From assembly GCA_001889965.1 (NCBI GenBank), contig MOEI01000024.1:1-48000 (forward strand): 48,000 bases of DNA, written 5' to 3'. The position numbers and the translations under genes were made by a program. The notes under the pieces were generated by a model. That model saw only the letters and a program-made list of their open reading frames with translations, was not told the DNA's origin and made no database searches. Positions within the stretch are counted from its first letter, which is position 1, and each line of letters begins with the position of its first letter. This DNA is from a bacterium CG10_46_32 (GTDB lineage Bacteria > Patescibacteriota > Patescibacteriia > UBA2169). Below, piece after piece: positions 7,301 to 14,665 of this stretch.

Positions 7301-9937
7301 TTCGGACACATCGTACACTTTTAAACGAATGCGGTAGGAAGTTTCCGACTCCACCGTGATGCGCCGCACATACTCTCCGTTTGCGTCGGTTGTCGCCGAG
7401 AACGAATCAACTGTCTCGTCATGCTGCGCATAACTGTACTCTGGATATGTTTTTTTGGAAATAAAATCATAGTACGTGCCCGTCTGATTTTGGGTGTGTG
7501 TCGTCTTTATAACCTCGCCGGATATACGGGTATTGGGCGCCACAGGAACATCATCTCCGTACTTAGCAGTGCCCTCCCGATGCATATCAATGCCATAGGT
7601 GGAAACCGTAAGCTCTGCAATACCCTTCTCCGGGTAGGTAACCTCGCTCCGCATAAACACCTCTGGACCATAAAACGCGATATACTGTTCTGCGGTGATT
7701 TCCGCGAGCTCGGCATTCTTAGGCATAATAGAGAGACGCGCGCCCCTCGGCCAGCAGGAATACGAAGAGGAGGATGAACCGCACGGCTGGTATGCTTTGG
7801 TATATGTTAAGCGGGCCTTGCCTTGTTCGTCTGTGGTAAATGCATAGTCTCCCTCGGGCATCTTGAACACTAAATCAAGGTTCGGTACAGGCGTGCCTTC
7901 AAAAAAGCTTGCCTGCACGTCAAAGTTAATGGTCTCCCCCGCAAATGCCTTGGTGCGGTCCGGTGTCAGGCTCAATTGGTATGTGGGCTTTACATATGGC
8001 TGAATTAGGATGTACTGGCTGGCAAGAACCGTATCGCCTGCGAGCAGTTCTATGGTGTAGTAGTCCGGATTCACACCATCAAGCGGAAGCTCTCCTTCAA
8101 ATGTTCCCCTGTCAGTAAGATGCACTGCAGACTCGGCAACATTGACCGGACGGTAGTAGTAATCCACGTACCCATTTTTAACAAGCACCAAACGGACATC
8201 ATCGGTGACGGAAGTATTGTCTCGGCGTTTTACCATGCCCCATAATTTAATAGTGTCTGTGGGCTGATACTTGGGGCGGTCCGTGTACACATAGTGCCAG
8301 TAGTCATTCGCCTCACTCACACCACTATCATAATCATAATAATAAGAAGACGAGGTGCGGCTGGCGGACATGATGAGCCGCCCATTGCCCGCGGTAATGT
8401 CAAAATAGTACGAATCCTTATCCGCAGTATCACGGAGCACCTCAGGCGTCGCAAACCGCGCAACGCCGTTTGCGTCTGTGCGATACGCGCCCGCTTCTCC
8501 AATCACGCTCACTGCCGCACCAGCAATCGGCTGGTTGGTCGCCATATTGTGCGCCCATACAATGGTGTCAGTTTTTGTGATATTAAAATATGCGCTCACA
8601 TTGGTTACCTGTATCCAGGACTGCTCTTTTTCATTTCCCAGCGTAAAATTCACCACATAAAATCCCGGGGGCAGTGGTTCTGGAAAATCAAGATACTGCA
8701 CATACTGGCTTTTTTTGATTTCCGTACTAAACGAGGCCATGCGCGTAAGTTTGTCTGTATCGTACTGGTAGTTATCCTTAGAATGTGCCCACCACGGAAT
8801 TTGGTCGCGTTTGCCAAGGGCTTCGATATATTGGTTCGGAGAGGAAAGAGTATATACATCCACCTGCACTGGATTACTCTCCTTGGAGCTGGCATACACC
8901 TGGACCACCGGCGGCTCGCTTGTGGCAACCTCCATGAATGGATTGTATACGTTAAAGTAACTCTGATACGTTCCGGTATTACTTGCTCCTGCGGTTTCGA
9001 ACTGGAACACAAAATCTTCCGCAAGCGCCTCTTGAGTGCCGGAAAGCGGCAAGCCGCGCTTGGCGGTTACCGTGTATACCGTAGCTAGTGTAAGTGTGCC
9101 CAGTGGCGCCAAGACCAGAACTCTGCCATGTTTCTCAAGCCGATACTTAAACTGCGGCTCAATGGATAGGTACTGCTCGTAGTCCGTAAAATTATCATGG
9201 CTGAATGTGATTTCAATACCGGTGTTCACCGGCACATTGGTGGCCTGGTTCCTTGGCAGGTTGGTAAGTACCTTAAAAGAATCCTTCACTTGGTACGCCC
9301 AGGAGTAATCGCGGCTCTGCAGGCGATCTTTGGTATCATAGAACGCGGTGGAAAGCGACACTTTTAAAACAGTATTGGCTGGTAATGAATCTTTCGGCGT
9401 AACCTTCCATTCGGTATCTGAAATCTGCTCAATAGTATAGGGGACATCTGGCTCAACAACGAGCGATTCTTTTATCAACGTGGTGTCAACAGGCTCCTTG
9501 CTGGTGAGGATATATGATCCGTCCGCAGGCACGCCAAGACTGTCCATAGCAACTGGAGCAAAGGTAAAATTGTCTGCCGCGTGCGCGGGACTGATAATAA
9601 GTTTAGAAAATTGCCCGAACGGATCCTCTTTCGCGATCTGCATGAATGACGAAATGTTGGTGGTCTGTAATACAATTGCCACTAACACCAATACGCTTAC
9701 CATAGGAACAAGCCGCTTGGGACGCATAAATGAATTCAAAAATACAAATACAGTATCCATAATTGATGATGTGCGCCGACGCTCCAGGATTTTCATTTTA
9801 AGCGTATGCTCAAAATCAGGGGAAGCGCTTTCGGGCGCATGCTTAATACTCTTAATAGTGTCTTCCGACTCCTGTAATAACGCATTTTCGTCGAAATCAT
9901 TACGTTCTGATTTGTCTGTATTATTGAAAAAATTCAT
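4394..9937 (-). CDS. alpha-2-macroglobulin-like surface protein with Hint domain and cytoplasmic N-terminus
   Basis: This protein has 1847 residues. Residues 1-74 are cytoplasmic and resemble the N-terminus of CPR anti-sigma proteins, 75-92 form one membrane helix, and the rest is extracellular macroglobulin (MG) domains. Family motifs include YVYTDRPKYQPTDTI, the REYFTDAPLF segment and TLPDNITSWRATVQAIS. At about 1090-1218 a Hint (intein-type) module interrupts the chain just before REYFTDAPLF. The thioester motif (CGEQ/CAEQ) is missing: the matching place reads WSWGDRADQ (about 1425). Bacterial macroglobulins trap proteases; without the thioester only a non-covalent or structural role is possible. 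The ECF sigma gene lies 14 nt upstream, so the N-terminus may hold that sigma factor. The MEMO gene is coupled downstream. Confidence 0.88.
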   Translation of the reverse strand: MNFFNNTDKSERNDFDENALLQESEDTIKSIKHAPESASPDFEHTLKMKILERRRTSSIMDTVFVFLNSFMRPKRLVPMVSVLVLVAIVLQTTNISSFMQIAKEDPFGQFSKLIISPAHAADNFTFAPVAMDSLGVPADGSYILTSKEPVDTTLIKESLVVEPDVPYTIEQISDTEWKVTPKDSLPANTVLKVSLSTAFYDTKDRLQSRDYSWAYQVKDSFKVLTNLPRNQATNVPVNTGIEITFSHDNFTDYEQYLSIEPQFKYRLEKHGRVLVLAPLGTLTLATVYTVTAKRGLPLSGTQEALAEDFVFQFETAGASNTGTYQSYFNVYNPFMEVATSEPPVVQVYASSKESNPVQVDVYTLSSPNQYIEALGKRDQIPWWAHSKDNYQYDTDKLTRMASFSTEIKKSQYVQYLDFPEPLPPGFYVVNFTLGNEKEQSWIQVTNVSAYFNITKTDTIVWAHNMATNQPIAGAAVSVIGEAGAYRTDANGVARFATPEVLRDTADKDSYYFDITAGNGRLIMSASRTSSSYYYDYDSGVSEANDYWHYVYTDRPKYQPTDTIKLWGMVKRRDNTSVTDDVRLVLVKNGYVDYYYRPVNVAESAVHLTDRGTFEGELPLDGVNPDYYTIELLAGDTVLASQYILIQPYVKPTYQLSLTPDRTKAFAGETINFDVQASFFEGTPVPNLDLVFKMPEGDYAFTTDEQGKARLTYTKAYQPCGSSSSSYSCWPRGARLSIMPKNAELAEITAEQYIAFYGPEVFMRSEVTYPEKGIAELTVSTYGIDMHREGTAKYGDDVPVAPNTRISGEVIKTTHTQNQTGTYYDFISKKTYPEYSYAQHDETVDSFSATTDANGEYVRRITVESETSYRIRLKVYDVSEKYDLDSAYAYYYDGRHTKSYGSSYRHDYTYLEFPNGTNYSIGDHVVADISNDEGSLPEGDGSQYLFLQLQNGLQEYAASNNSAYSFTFEKRDVPNVSIEGVRFKDGAYHANSGTVLFNKEDRELSISVSSDQDQYGPGEEATLSVRVTDKQGNPQRAAVNVNVVDEAYYAMVNDVADPLARVYATISAGSYFSSYSHKPLSDATAAEKGGCFLAGTQILMADGTTKPIEDIREGDVIRTLSDPLRLTQATGTVTQTFRHLVGGYLIINGTLRVTPEHLVYANHSFRSAGSLTQGDWLLAPDGTKVFITSIERKQESVEVYNFTVDPQHTYIADGFYVHNDKGDGVREYFTDAPLFKSVVTDQSGRANLTFTLPDNITSWRATVQAISDSLYIGTETANLKVSLPVFADITVGSEYLAADKPVVRMRAFGTALTGADSATFTVESKSLGAKESDPISVKAFQSAYAALPTLTVGTHDVQYNLTTEKGNDAVRLPINVITSRLSVRTQENGILTSETRITSPSGSSVQVLLGDRTRIQLAAPLQRLTWSWGDRADQIIPRAKSVELLNELFGEDRAVPAVEPYVYQQSDGGISLLPYSSSDLELSAKMALAASDIFDQQALTQYFLRVFNSTQSNREEITLSLLGLAALDVPVLPVLNNWRVRDDLSVKEYMYIALAATELGADELGRSIYYSLMSQYAHEKLPDIIIRVSDNEVETRQLTALAAILGAAVGAPEREGLWSAVRAFNRSNELLLDLEKFAYVEESLQHTIPQDAAVTYTVAGKEQDASFGRSFVHRFEVSAQDAPGVRFIAIAGDVGITTITEQPIQASNIARDTDIGIWREYLVGGKQTTELKEGDEVEVRLHLTISSQALRGSYQVTDILPSGLLPITKRYTGYYGGGCHNWYPYNIDGQKVKYQVWDSWNNTGCGNYISYFARVKTKGTYAAEPAVLQSMLNPDFINYSDAQTVTIR
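6284..6670 (-). other. Hint (intein-like) domain inside the macroglobulin ORF
   Basis: The module spans about 129 residues of the macroglobulin protein. It starts with Cys1090 (CFLAGTQILMADGT) and continues with the block-A-like PIEDIREGDVI. It has the block B motif TPEH and ends YIADGFYVHN at Asn1218. There is no homing endonuclease insert. The residue after HN is Asp, not Cys, Ser or Thr, as in bacterial intein-like domains. Family knowledge then predicts chain cleavage at one or both borders rather than clean splicing. Cleavage would separate an N-terminal fragment of about 1089 residues from a C-terminal fragment of about 629. Confidence 0.85.
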
Positions 9938-9951
9938 ATTTTTGGCTAATA

Positions 9952-10515
9952 TTAGTCTTTTTCATACTCCCTACGAAATTGTTTAAGCGCCCGATGAAGG
10001 AGCACGCGCGCATTGTTTTCAGAAATGCTGAGTGCAGCTGAAATTTCCGAAATAGAGAGCTCTGCAAAAAATTTTAAATGCAGAACATGTTGGTACCTTT
10101 TTGAAAGCTTTTTCAGTATTATTTCAATATGTTGACGATTTTCGAGCTGCACTACCTGCTCTTCTGGGCCCGCACGATGATCCTGAATTTCCTGCGCTTC
10201 ACCTATATCTACATCCTTATTGTGTACTCGTTTCCGGTAGTAATCAGTTAAGTTATTGGTAGCAATTCGATATACCCACGCGCCAAATGTATGCCCTCGG
10301 TGCTCATATCCTTTTATATTCACCAACACCTTCATAAAGGTTATTGACACAATATCTTCCGCAACTGAATGATTTCCGACTCGCTTAAAAATATACCCGT
10401 ATATCTTTGGAAAATAATGATTATATAACATTTCAAAAGCATGATCATCTTTTTTTGCGCGCTCCACGATATCTCGCTCATTTTCTAATATATTTTGTTC
10501 CGCAGAATTATCCAT
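9952..10515 (-). CDS. ECF-type RNA polymerase sigma factor
   Basis: This 187-residue protein has sigma region 2 (about 25-90: FEMLYNHYFPKIYGYIFKRV, AEDIVSITFMKVLVNI, GAWVYRIATNNLTDYYRK) and region 4 with its helix-turn-helix (about 135-180: LSISEISAALSISENNARVL). It should direct RNA polymerase to a small regulon. The macroglobulin gene follows 14 nt downstream in the same direction, and its cytoplasmic N-terminus looks anti-sigma-like. The pair therefore resembles a sigma/membrane-anti-sigma unit with a very large extracellular sensor. The upstream region 10516-10596 holds TATACT-like sequence on this strand but no clear -35. Confidence 0.92.
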   Translation of the reverse strand: MDNSAEQNILENERDIVERAKKDDHAFEMLYNHYFPKIYGYIFKRVGNHSVAEDIVSITFMKVLVNIKGYEHRGHTFGAWVYRIATNNLTDYYRKRVHNKDVDIGEAQEIQDHRAGPEEQVVQLENRQHIEIILKKLSKRYQHVLHLKFFAELSISEISAALSISENNARVLLHRALKQFRREYEKD

Positions 10516-10632
10516 AGATAATAACGAGAAAATAAATAAACTATTACACTATAAGTATAGCAATAAATCCAAACACTCACTAATAAAATAGGGCAATTGA
10601 CAAAGCCAATTAAATGCGTAAAAGTACATGGC

Positions 10633-11108
10633 ATGATAGCTATTCTCGACAACATTCGATCAAACCACAACGTGGGTTCAATCTTCCGCACTGCGGATGC
10701 TTTGGGCATAAAAAAATCTATTTGTGCGGCATCACTCCAACCCCGGTGGATCGATTCGGCAGACCTAATAAAGAGCTTGTAAAAGTAGCGCTGGGGGCGG
10801 AAAAATACTGCGAATGGGAGCACGTGCCCAAAACCTATATTCTCTTGGACAAATTAAAGCAAGATGGGTATACTATCTATGCGCTTGAACAGGCAAAAAA
10901 TGCCTATTCGCTCAAAAAAATACATCTTTCAAAAACAATGCAAACAAAAAGCGCGCTTGTGGTAGGCAATGAAGTAAAAGGCCTTTCCAAGACAATTCAA
11001 AAACGCGCTGACTATATTATTGAAATCCCTATGCTGGGGATCAAAGAATCACTTAATGTGGCAGTTTCTTTTGGCATAGCCACCTATAGCCTTATTAACA
11101 ATCATTAA
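10633..11108 (+). pseudogene. SpoU/TrmH-family RNA 2'-O-methyltransferase, frameshifted
   Basis: The first part, MIAILDNIRSNHNVGSIFRT, is the classic SpoU N-terminus. It is in one frame up to the seven-A run at 10710-10716. The rest is in the -1 frame: IYLCGITPTPVDRFGRPNKE, then VVGNEVKGLS and the knot motif IPMLGIKESLNVAVSFGIA. One extra A would restore a single protein of about 158 residues with all SpoU motifs (NHNVGSIFR, GNEVKGL, ESLNVAVS). The protein would methylate a ribose in tRNA or rRNA. The break may be a sequencing error, a recent mutation, or transcriptional/ribosomal slippage on the A run. I cannot decide from one sequence. An earlier in-frame ATG is at 10597. Confidence 0.8.
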
Positions 11109-11118
11109 CTAATAGTAT

Positions 11119-11790
11119 ATGGATATTCCTATAACCATAGAGAATGCTACAAACGAACAGAGAACAAATGGACATAATGATAATGGCCACACGCACAACC
11201 ATGAGCCACAAAAAAGCGGCGGCAGCCGCATAGGCCTCTTTATTATCATTCTCTTGGTCATTGCCGGCGGCATCTGGTTTGCATCGCGCAACCAGGACGC
11301 CGAAGTTACTCTGTTCAGCAAAAAAACAAATAACAAAACACCAGAACTGACTCAAATTGCAATGCAGATGCAAACAGCAGCACCAACCGCGGATGCGCTT
11401 GCTATTGGTATGCAGAATGATTGGATTGCTAATATTTCCGACATTACATTTACTCGCTCTGGAACACTGTCCGCTGTTTCGGGTGGAAACGCAACAGGCG
11501 CCGTTGGCACCGATGTCATTACCGGAGTGTACCACCTCTATGCAACATTTGATAATCTCCCGACGCTTGCGGACGGATCTTTTTATGAAGGATGGGTAGT
11601 GCGAACAGAGCCACTTTCAATTGTCAGCACCGGAGCGCTCGTGATGCAGAATGGACACTATGTAAACGCCTATCTCTCGCGCACGAATTTGCTTGACCAT
11701 GATACCTACGTACTAACCACAGAATCGGACGACGGAAACGTAGCGCCCGGAGCTCATATATTGGAAGGCGCAATGGTATCTAAAAAATAA
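11119..11790 (+). CDS. membrane-anchored extracellular protein, RskA-like C-terminal fold
   Basis: This 223-residue protein has a His/Asn-rich cytoplasmic N-terminus (NGHNDNGHTHNHE, about 17-29), one membrane helix (about 37-54) and an extracellular domain. The segments GVYHLYATFDNLPTLADG, FYEGWVV and YVLTTESDDGNVAPGAHILEG resemble the C-terminal domain of anti-sigma-K (RskA) type proteins. No zinc anti-sigma motif is visible in the short N-terminus, so an anti-sigma role is not supported by itself. The His-rich segment could bind metal. It lies 10 nt after the methyltransferase and just before a small cysteine-rich ORF. The function is unknown. Confidence 0.65.
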   Translation: MDIPITIENATNEQRTNGHNDNGHTHNHEPQKSGGSRIGLFIIILLVIAGGIWFASRNQDAEVTLFSKKTNNKTPELTQIAMQMQTAAPTADALAIGMQNDWIANISDITFTRSGTLSAVSGGNATGAVGTDVITGVYHLYATFDNLPTLADGSFYEGWVVRTEPLSIVSTGALVMQNGHYVNAYLSRTNLLDHDTYVLTTESDDGNVAPGAHILEGAMVSKK

Positions 11791-11803
11791 AACATACACA
11801 CCT

Positions 11804-11959
11804 ATGACACACTACACCTGCCCTGCATGCGACGGCGTATCTGAATCTCCAAACGTTTGCGTGACTGATGGATGCGCAATGGCTGGTCTTCCGCTTAAGC
11901 AGTGCGCTTGCGATGACAATCAGCACAAGGAAATTGAAAACGAATCATTACCTCAATAG
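11804..11959 (+). CDS. small cysteine-rich zinc-ribbon-like protein
   Basis: This 51-residue protein has Cys-x2-Cys pairs: CPAC near the start, then CVTDGC and CAC. The spacing suggests a small zinc-binding knuckle. It starts 13 nt after the preceding membrane protein in the same direction and was probably co-transcribed with it. Small cysteine-rich proteins of this kind beginning with YTCP occur in CPR genomes, but I cannot assign a function. Confidence 0.6.
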   Translation: MTHYTCPACDGVSESPNVCVTDGCAMAGLPLKQCACDDNQHKEIENESLPQ

Positions 11960-12049
11960 CCACGCGCTAACATCATACCGACACCGCTGGCATACGTTAG
12001 CATCACAAACATGATGTTGTAATATACTATTCTTTGCTACACTCCTCCT

Positions 12050-12883
12050 ATGAAACACGAACAATCACCAAGCGCATCGGCACATATACAAGAAAATATC
12101 GTTGATGACCACACTCCACCATTGAGCAAAAAACAACAAAGAGCGCTTAAAAAACAAGAACAGCGCGAACAAAGAACTCGCGAACAATCAGGAAAAAAAG
12201 CTAAGACATGGCTAGCATGGATCGCGGTAATTGCAGTAATCGCTTTCGGATTGTGGTTGCTCGTGGCGCGCTCAAATGGTACTGGCGGAGCACCTATACC
12301 ACCGGCTGCCGAAGCCACAGACCAAGATTGGGCAGTAGGCGGAGCAAACGCAAAAGCAACACTCATTGAATACAGTGACTTCCAGTGCCCAGCCTGCGCA
12401 GCGTACTACCCACTTGTTGAACAAATTACCAAGGAATTCGGAGAGCAAGTCAAATTTGTATATCGCCACTTCCCACTGCGCACTATCCACGCGAATGCCG
12501 CAAACGCAGCACAAGCTTCGGAAGCAGCTGGCACACAAGGGCAGTTTTGGGAAATGTATAGCCTGCTTTTTAAGAACCAACAAGCATGGGCCTCAGTGCG
12601 CGATCCATTTACTGTGTTCGCTCAATACGCGCAAACCTTGGAACTTGACGCAGAACAATTCAAACAAGATTACGAATCACCTAAAGTTAAAAATAAAATC
12701 CGGAGCCACGAGGCAGCCGGCAGGAATCTAGGCGTATCTGGCACACCAACGTTTGTGTTGAACGGAAAAGTCATCAGCAATCCAAGCGGATACGACGCAT
12801 TCAAAGCCCTGCTTGTCCCGATCGTCGGAGAGCCTATTAGTGATGACAACCAAAACGCCAGCACAACCCCAGAGAGCCTCTAA
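12050..12883 (+). CDS. DsbA-like thiol-disulfide oxidoreductase, membrane-anchored
   Basis: This 277-residue protein has a charged cytoplasmic N-terminus (1-50), one membrane helix (about 54-72) and an extracellular thioredoxin-fold DsbA domain. The active site is SDFQCPACAAYY (Cys113, Cys116), with the cis-Pro loop VSGTPTFVLNG near the C-terminus. It would form or isomerise disulfides in exported proteins. There is no Shine-Dalgarno, and TACACT lies 7 nt before the ATG, fitting a leaderless start. The 3' end overlaps the MutY-like gene, so the two are likely one transcript. Confidence 0.9.
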   Translation: MKHEQSPSASAHIQENIVDDHTPPLSKKQQRALKKQEQREQRTREQSGKKAKTWLAWIAVIAVIAFGLWLLVARSNGTGGAPIPPAAEATDQDWAVGGANAKATLIEYSDFQCPACAAYYPLVEQITKEFGEQVKFVYRHFPLRTIHANAANAAQASEAAGTQGQFWEMYSLLFKNQQAWASVRDPFTVFAQYAQTLELDAEQFKQDYESPKVKNKIRSHEAAGRNLGVSGTPTFVLNGKVISNPSGYDAFKALLVPIVGEPISDDNQNASTTPESL

Positions 12884-13712
12884 GCCTCTGGGTGCCACGC
12901 TTTCGGCCAAACAGGTACAGGCGTTCCAGAACCGCGTATACAGCCACTACCGCGAAAACGCGCGAATTTTTCCATGGCGCACGACCCGAGACCCCTACGG
13001 CATCCTGGTATCCGAAATAATGCTCCAGCAGACGCAGACTCATCGGGTCGTCCCGAAGTACACTGCTTTCATTGAGCGCTTTCCAACGATCCAAAAACTT
13101 GCGGCCGCCCAACTCTCCTCGGTCCTGCGCGCATGGCAAGGATTGGGCTACAATCGCCGAGCAAAGATGCTGCACCAGGCAGCGCGCCAGATCGTGAAAA
13201 ACTATGGCGGACGCATACCTACCAGCACGGACACCTTGCAACAGCTTCCCGGCATCGGGCCGTACACCGCTGCTGCTGTTATGGTGTTCGCGTTCAATAC
13301 ACCAACAGTGATGATTGAAACCAATATCCGTTCCGTGTGTCTGCATTACTTTTTCCCCGAAGAAAAAAATGTTGATGATGCCGCACTCATGCCGCTGATT
13401 GAACAGACGCTTGATGCAAAAAATCCACGAACCTGGTACGCGGGCCTCATGGACTATGGCGCACACATAAAGCAGACAGTCCCGAACCCGAGCCGCAACA
13501 GCCGTCACCATGCCAAACAGCAAAAATTTGAGGGTTCCAATCGGCAGATACGCGGAAGCATCATTAAACTACTCATTGCCCAACCGAGGCAGACCGCGGC
13601 TGCGCTCACACGAGCGTTGGCTGCGGACCAAAAGCGCGTGGCCACCATTCTTGTACAGATGCAGAACGAAGGGTTGCTAAAAAAGCGCGGAACACGATTT
13701 GTTGCGGGGTAA
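12843..13712 (+). CDS. MutY-like HhH-GPD DNA glycosylase without Fe-S cluster
   Basis: The protein has 289 residues from ATG 12843; an in-frame ATG at 12813 is also possible. The HhH-GPD core shows SEIMLQQTQT (with the MutY catalytic Glu), LPGIGPYTAAAVMVFAFN (helix-hairpin-helix) and IETNIRSV. In the usual LDGNV motif the catalytic Asp is here Glu. The four cysteines of the Fe-S loop are absent (MDYGAHIKQTVPNPSRNSRH), and the C-terminal Nudix-like recognition domain is replaced by a short winged-helix-like tail. It probably removes A opposite 8-oxoG or acts on related mispairs. Its start overlaps the dsbA-like gene by 41 nt. Confidence 0.82.
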   Translation: MTTKTPAQPQRASKPLGATLSAKQVQAFQNRVYSHYRENARIFPWRTTRDPYGILVSEIMLQQTQTHRVVPKYTAFIERFPTIQKLAAAQLSSVLRAWQGLGYNRRAKMLHQAARQIVKNYGGRIPTSTDTLQQLPGIGPYTAAAVMVFAFNTPTVMIETNIRSVCLHYFFPEEKNVDDAALMPLIEQTLDAKNPRTWYAGLMDYGAHIKQTVPNPSRNSRHHAKQQKFEGSNRQIRGSIIKLLIAQPRQTAAALTRALAADQKRVATILVQMQNEGLLKKRGTRFVAG

Positions 13713-13733
13713 AAAATAGCGTATCATACGTAT

Positions 13734-14027
13734 ATGGATGAACGCGATAAAACAATACAGAGCCTTAAAGAGCGCGATAAAAAACTCCGAGAAAGTATTG
13801 AACAACTCACCTACCGGCACGAAAAAAAACTTTCACACGCAAAAAGCGGATTGCATGATATTCGCGTAAAGCTCACCGCGCTCAAATGGACGGTGCAGCT
13901 GCTTTCGGATAATTTGGATGCCGACAACGCGGAACACAAAAACCAGCTTGCAGCCGCGAAGCATGCAACCGCCGATTTGGTGCGCATGGTTGAGGATCTT
14001 GGACGGACGCTTGAAGATCCTGCCTAA
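13734..14027 (+). CDS. small coiled-coil protein with a HisKA (DHp)-like segment
   Basis: This 97-residue protein is almost entirely helical. After a charged coiled coil (1-38) comes LHDIRVKLTALKWTVQLL (about 40-57), which resembles the phospho-acceptor helix of histidine kinases (HELRTPLTAIK), with His41 in place. There is no ATPase domain. It could be a stand-alone phosphotransfer or dimerisation module, or simply a coiled coil that happens to resemble it. It lies 22 nt after mutY. No partner receiver is visible nearby. Confidence 0.65.
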   Translation: MDERDKTIQSLKERDKKLRESIEQLTYRHEKKLSHAKSGLHDIRVKLTALKWTVQLLSDNLDADNAEHKNQLAAAKHATADLVRMVEDLGRTLEDPA

Positions 14028-14343
14028 AAACAAAAAACGCCTTTATACCCTATTCCTACTACTTGTTTAATACTATATTGTTCGTATAACATGCAGATTT
14101 GGTATAGTATGCGAAAACAGTTCGTATAATAACGAGTTAGGTGAAATATTTTTTAAATTATTTTTTTGGGAATTGCTTTTTGAAAAAAAAGATAAGGAGG
14201 AAAATTTAATTTTTATTTTTAGGGAGGGGTAATACCAAGGTGTTTTCTTCGCTCCCTTTGGTCGCTCAGAAAAATCATTTAAAATCAATAACTTTATCCT
14301 GTCTGTAGGCAGGATATTTTTGTATATAAAAAATATGATGTTC
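14028..14343. other. AT-rich intergenic stretch at the left edge of the accessory island
   Basis: No gene is supported here. Near 14241-14275 there is an imperfect hairpin (TTTTCTTCGCTC with CGCTCAGAAAA). At 14295-14321 there is a terminator-like hairpin. The composition becomes strongly AT-rich from here to about 22.7 kb. Confidence 0.5.
14295..14321 (+). terminator. terminator-like hairpin before the restriction locus
   Basis: TATCCTG and CAGGATA form the stem, followed by TTTTT. It would insulate the restriction-modification locus from upstream transcription. Confidence 0.6.
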
Positions 14344-14411
14344 TAGACAAGTCAATTTCTTTCCGCTATACTCATATATTCCATTTTGGCATATTACATT
14401 ATGGAATATAT
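14344..14411 (+). promoter_or_regulatory. promoter and inverted-repeat operator of the controller gene
   Basis: TAGACA (14344), a 17-nt spacer and TATACT (14367-14372) form a good promoter. Directly downstream ATATATTCCAT (14374-14384) and ATGGAATATAT (14401-14411) are an exact 11-bp inverted repeat with a 16-nt centre. The repeat overlaps the expected start site, the arrangement expected for an operator of the XRE controller encoded 25 nt further on. Confidence 0.65.
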
Positions 14412-14435
14412 TATAAATAAGTAAACAATAACAAT

Positions 14436-14657
14436 ATGAATAATACTATCTATTCCAAAGGTCACAAGCAACTGATAGAAAAACTTAAAAATGCCCGAAT
14501 TGAAATTGGACTTGATCAAGTTGAAGTTGCTGAACGTTTGAATAAAACTCAATCATACATATCTAAAGTGGAATCTGGTCAACGCCGAATTGACATTATT
14601 CAGTTGAAAGAGTTTGCAAAATTATATAAAAAAGATATTCACTACTTCATAAATTAA
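14436..14657 (+). CDS. XRE-family controller (C) protein of the restriction locus
   Basis: This 73-residue protein is a single helix-turn-helix of the HTH_3 type: IGLDQVEVAERLNKTQSYISKVESGQRRID (about 28-57, written in parts LDQVEVAERL and TQSYISKVE). It lies directly upstream of the nuclease gene (8-nt gap) and downstream of an exact inverted repeat. This fits an autoregulated C protein that times expression of nuclease and methylase. The sequence is AT-rich like the rest of the island. Confidence 0.85.
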   Translation: MNNTIYSKGHKQLIEKLKNARIEIGLDQVEVAERLNKTQSYISKVESGQRRIDIIQLKEFAKLYKKDIHYFIN

Positions 14658-14665
14658 CTTTTTGT

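Noticed and set aside
14150-14280. AT-rich stretch with TTTTTTTGGG and a purine-rich AAGGAGG
   Set aside because: No TTAA partner strand or paired stem; low complexity explains the resemblance.
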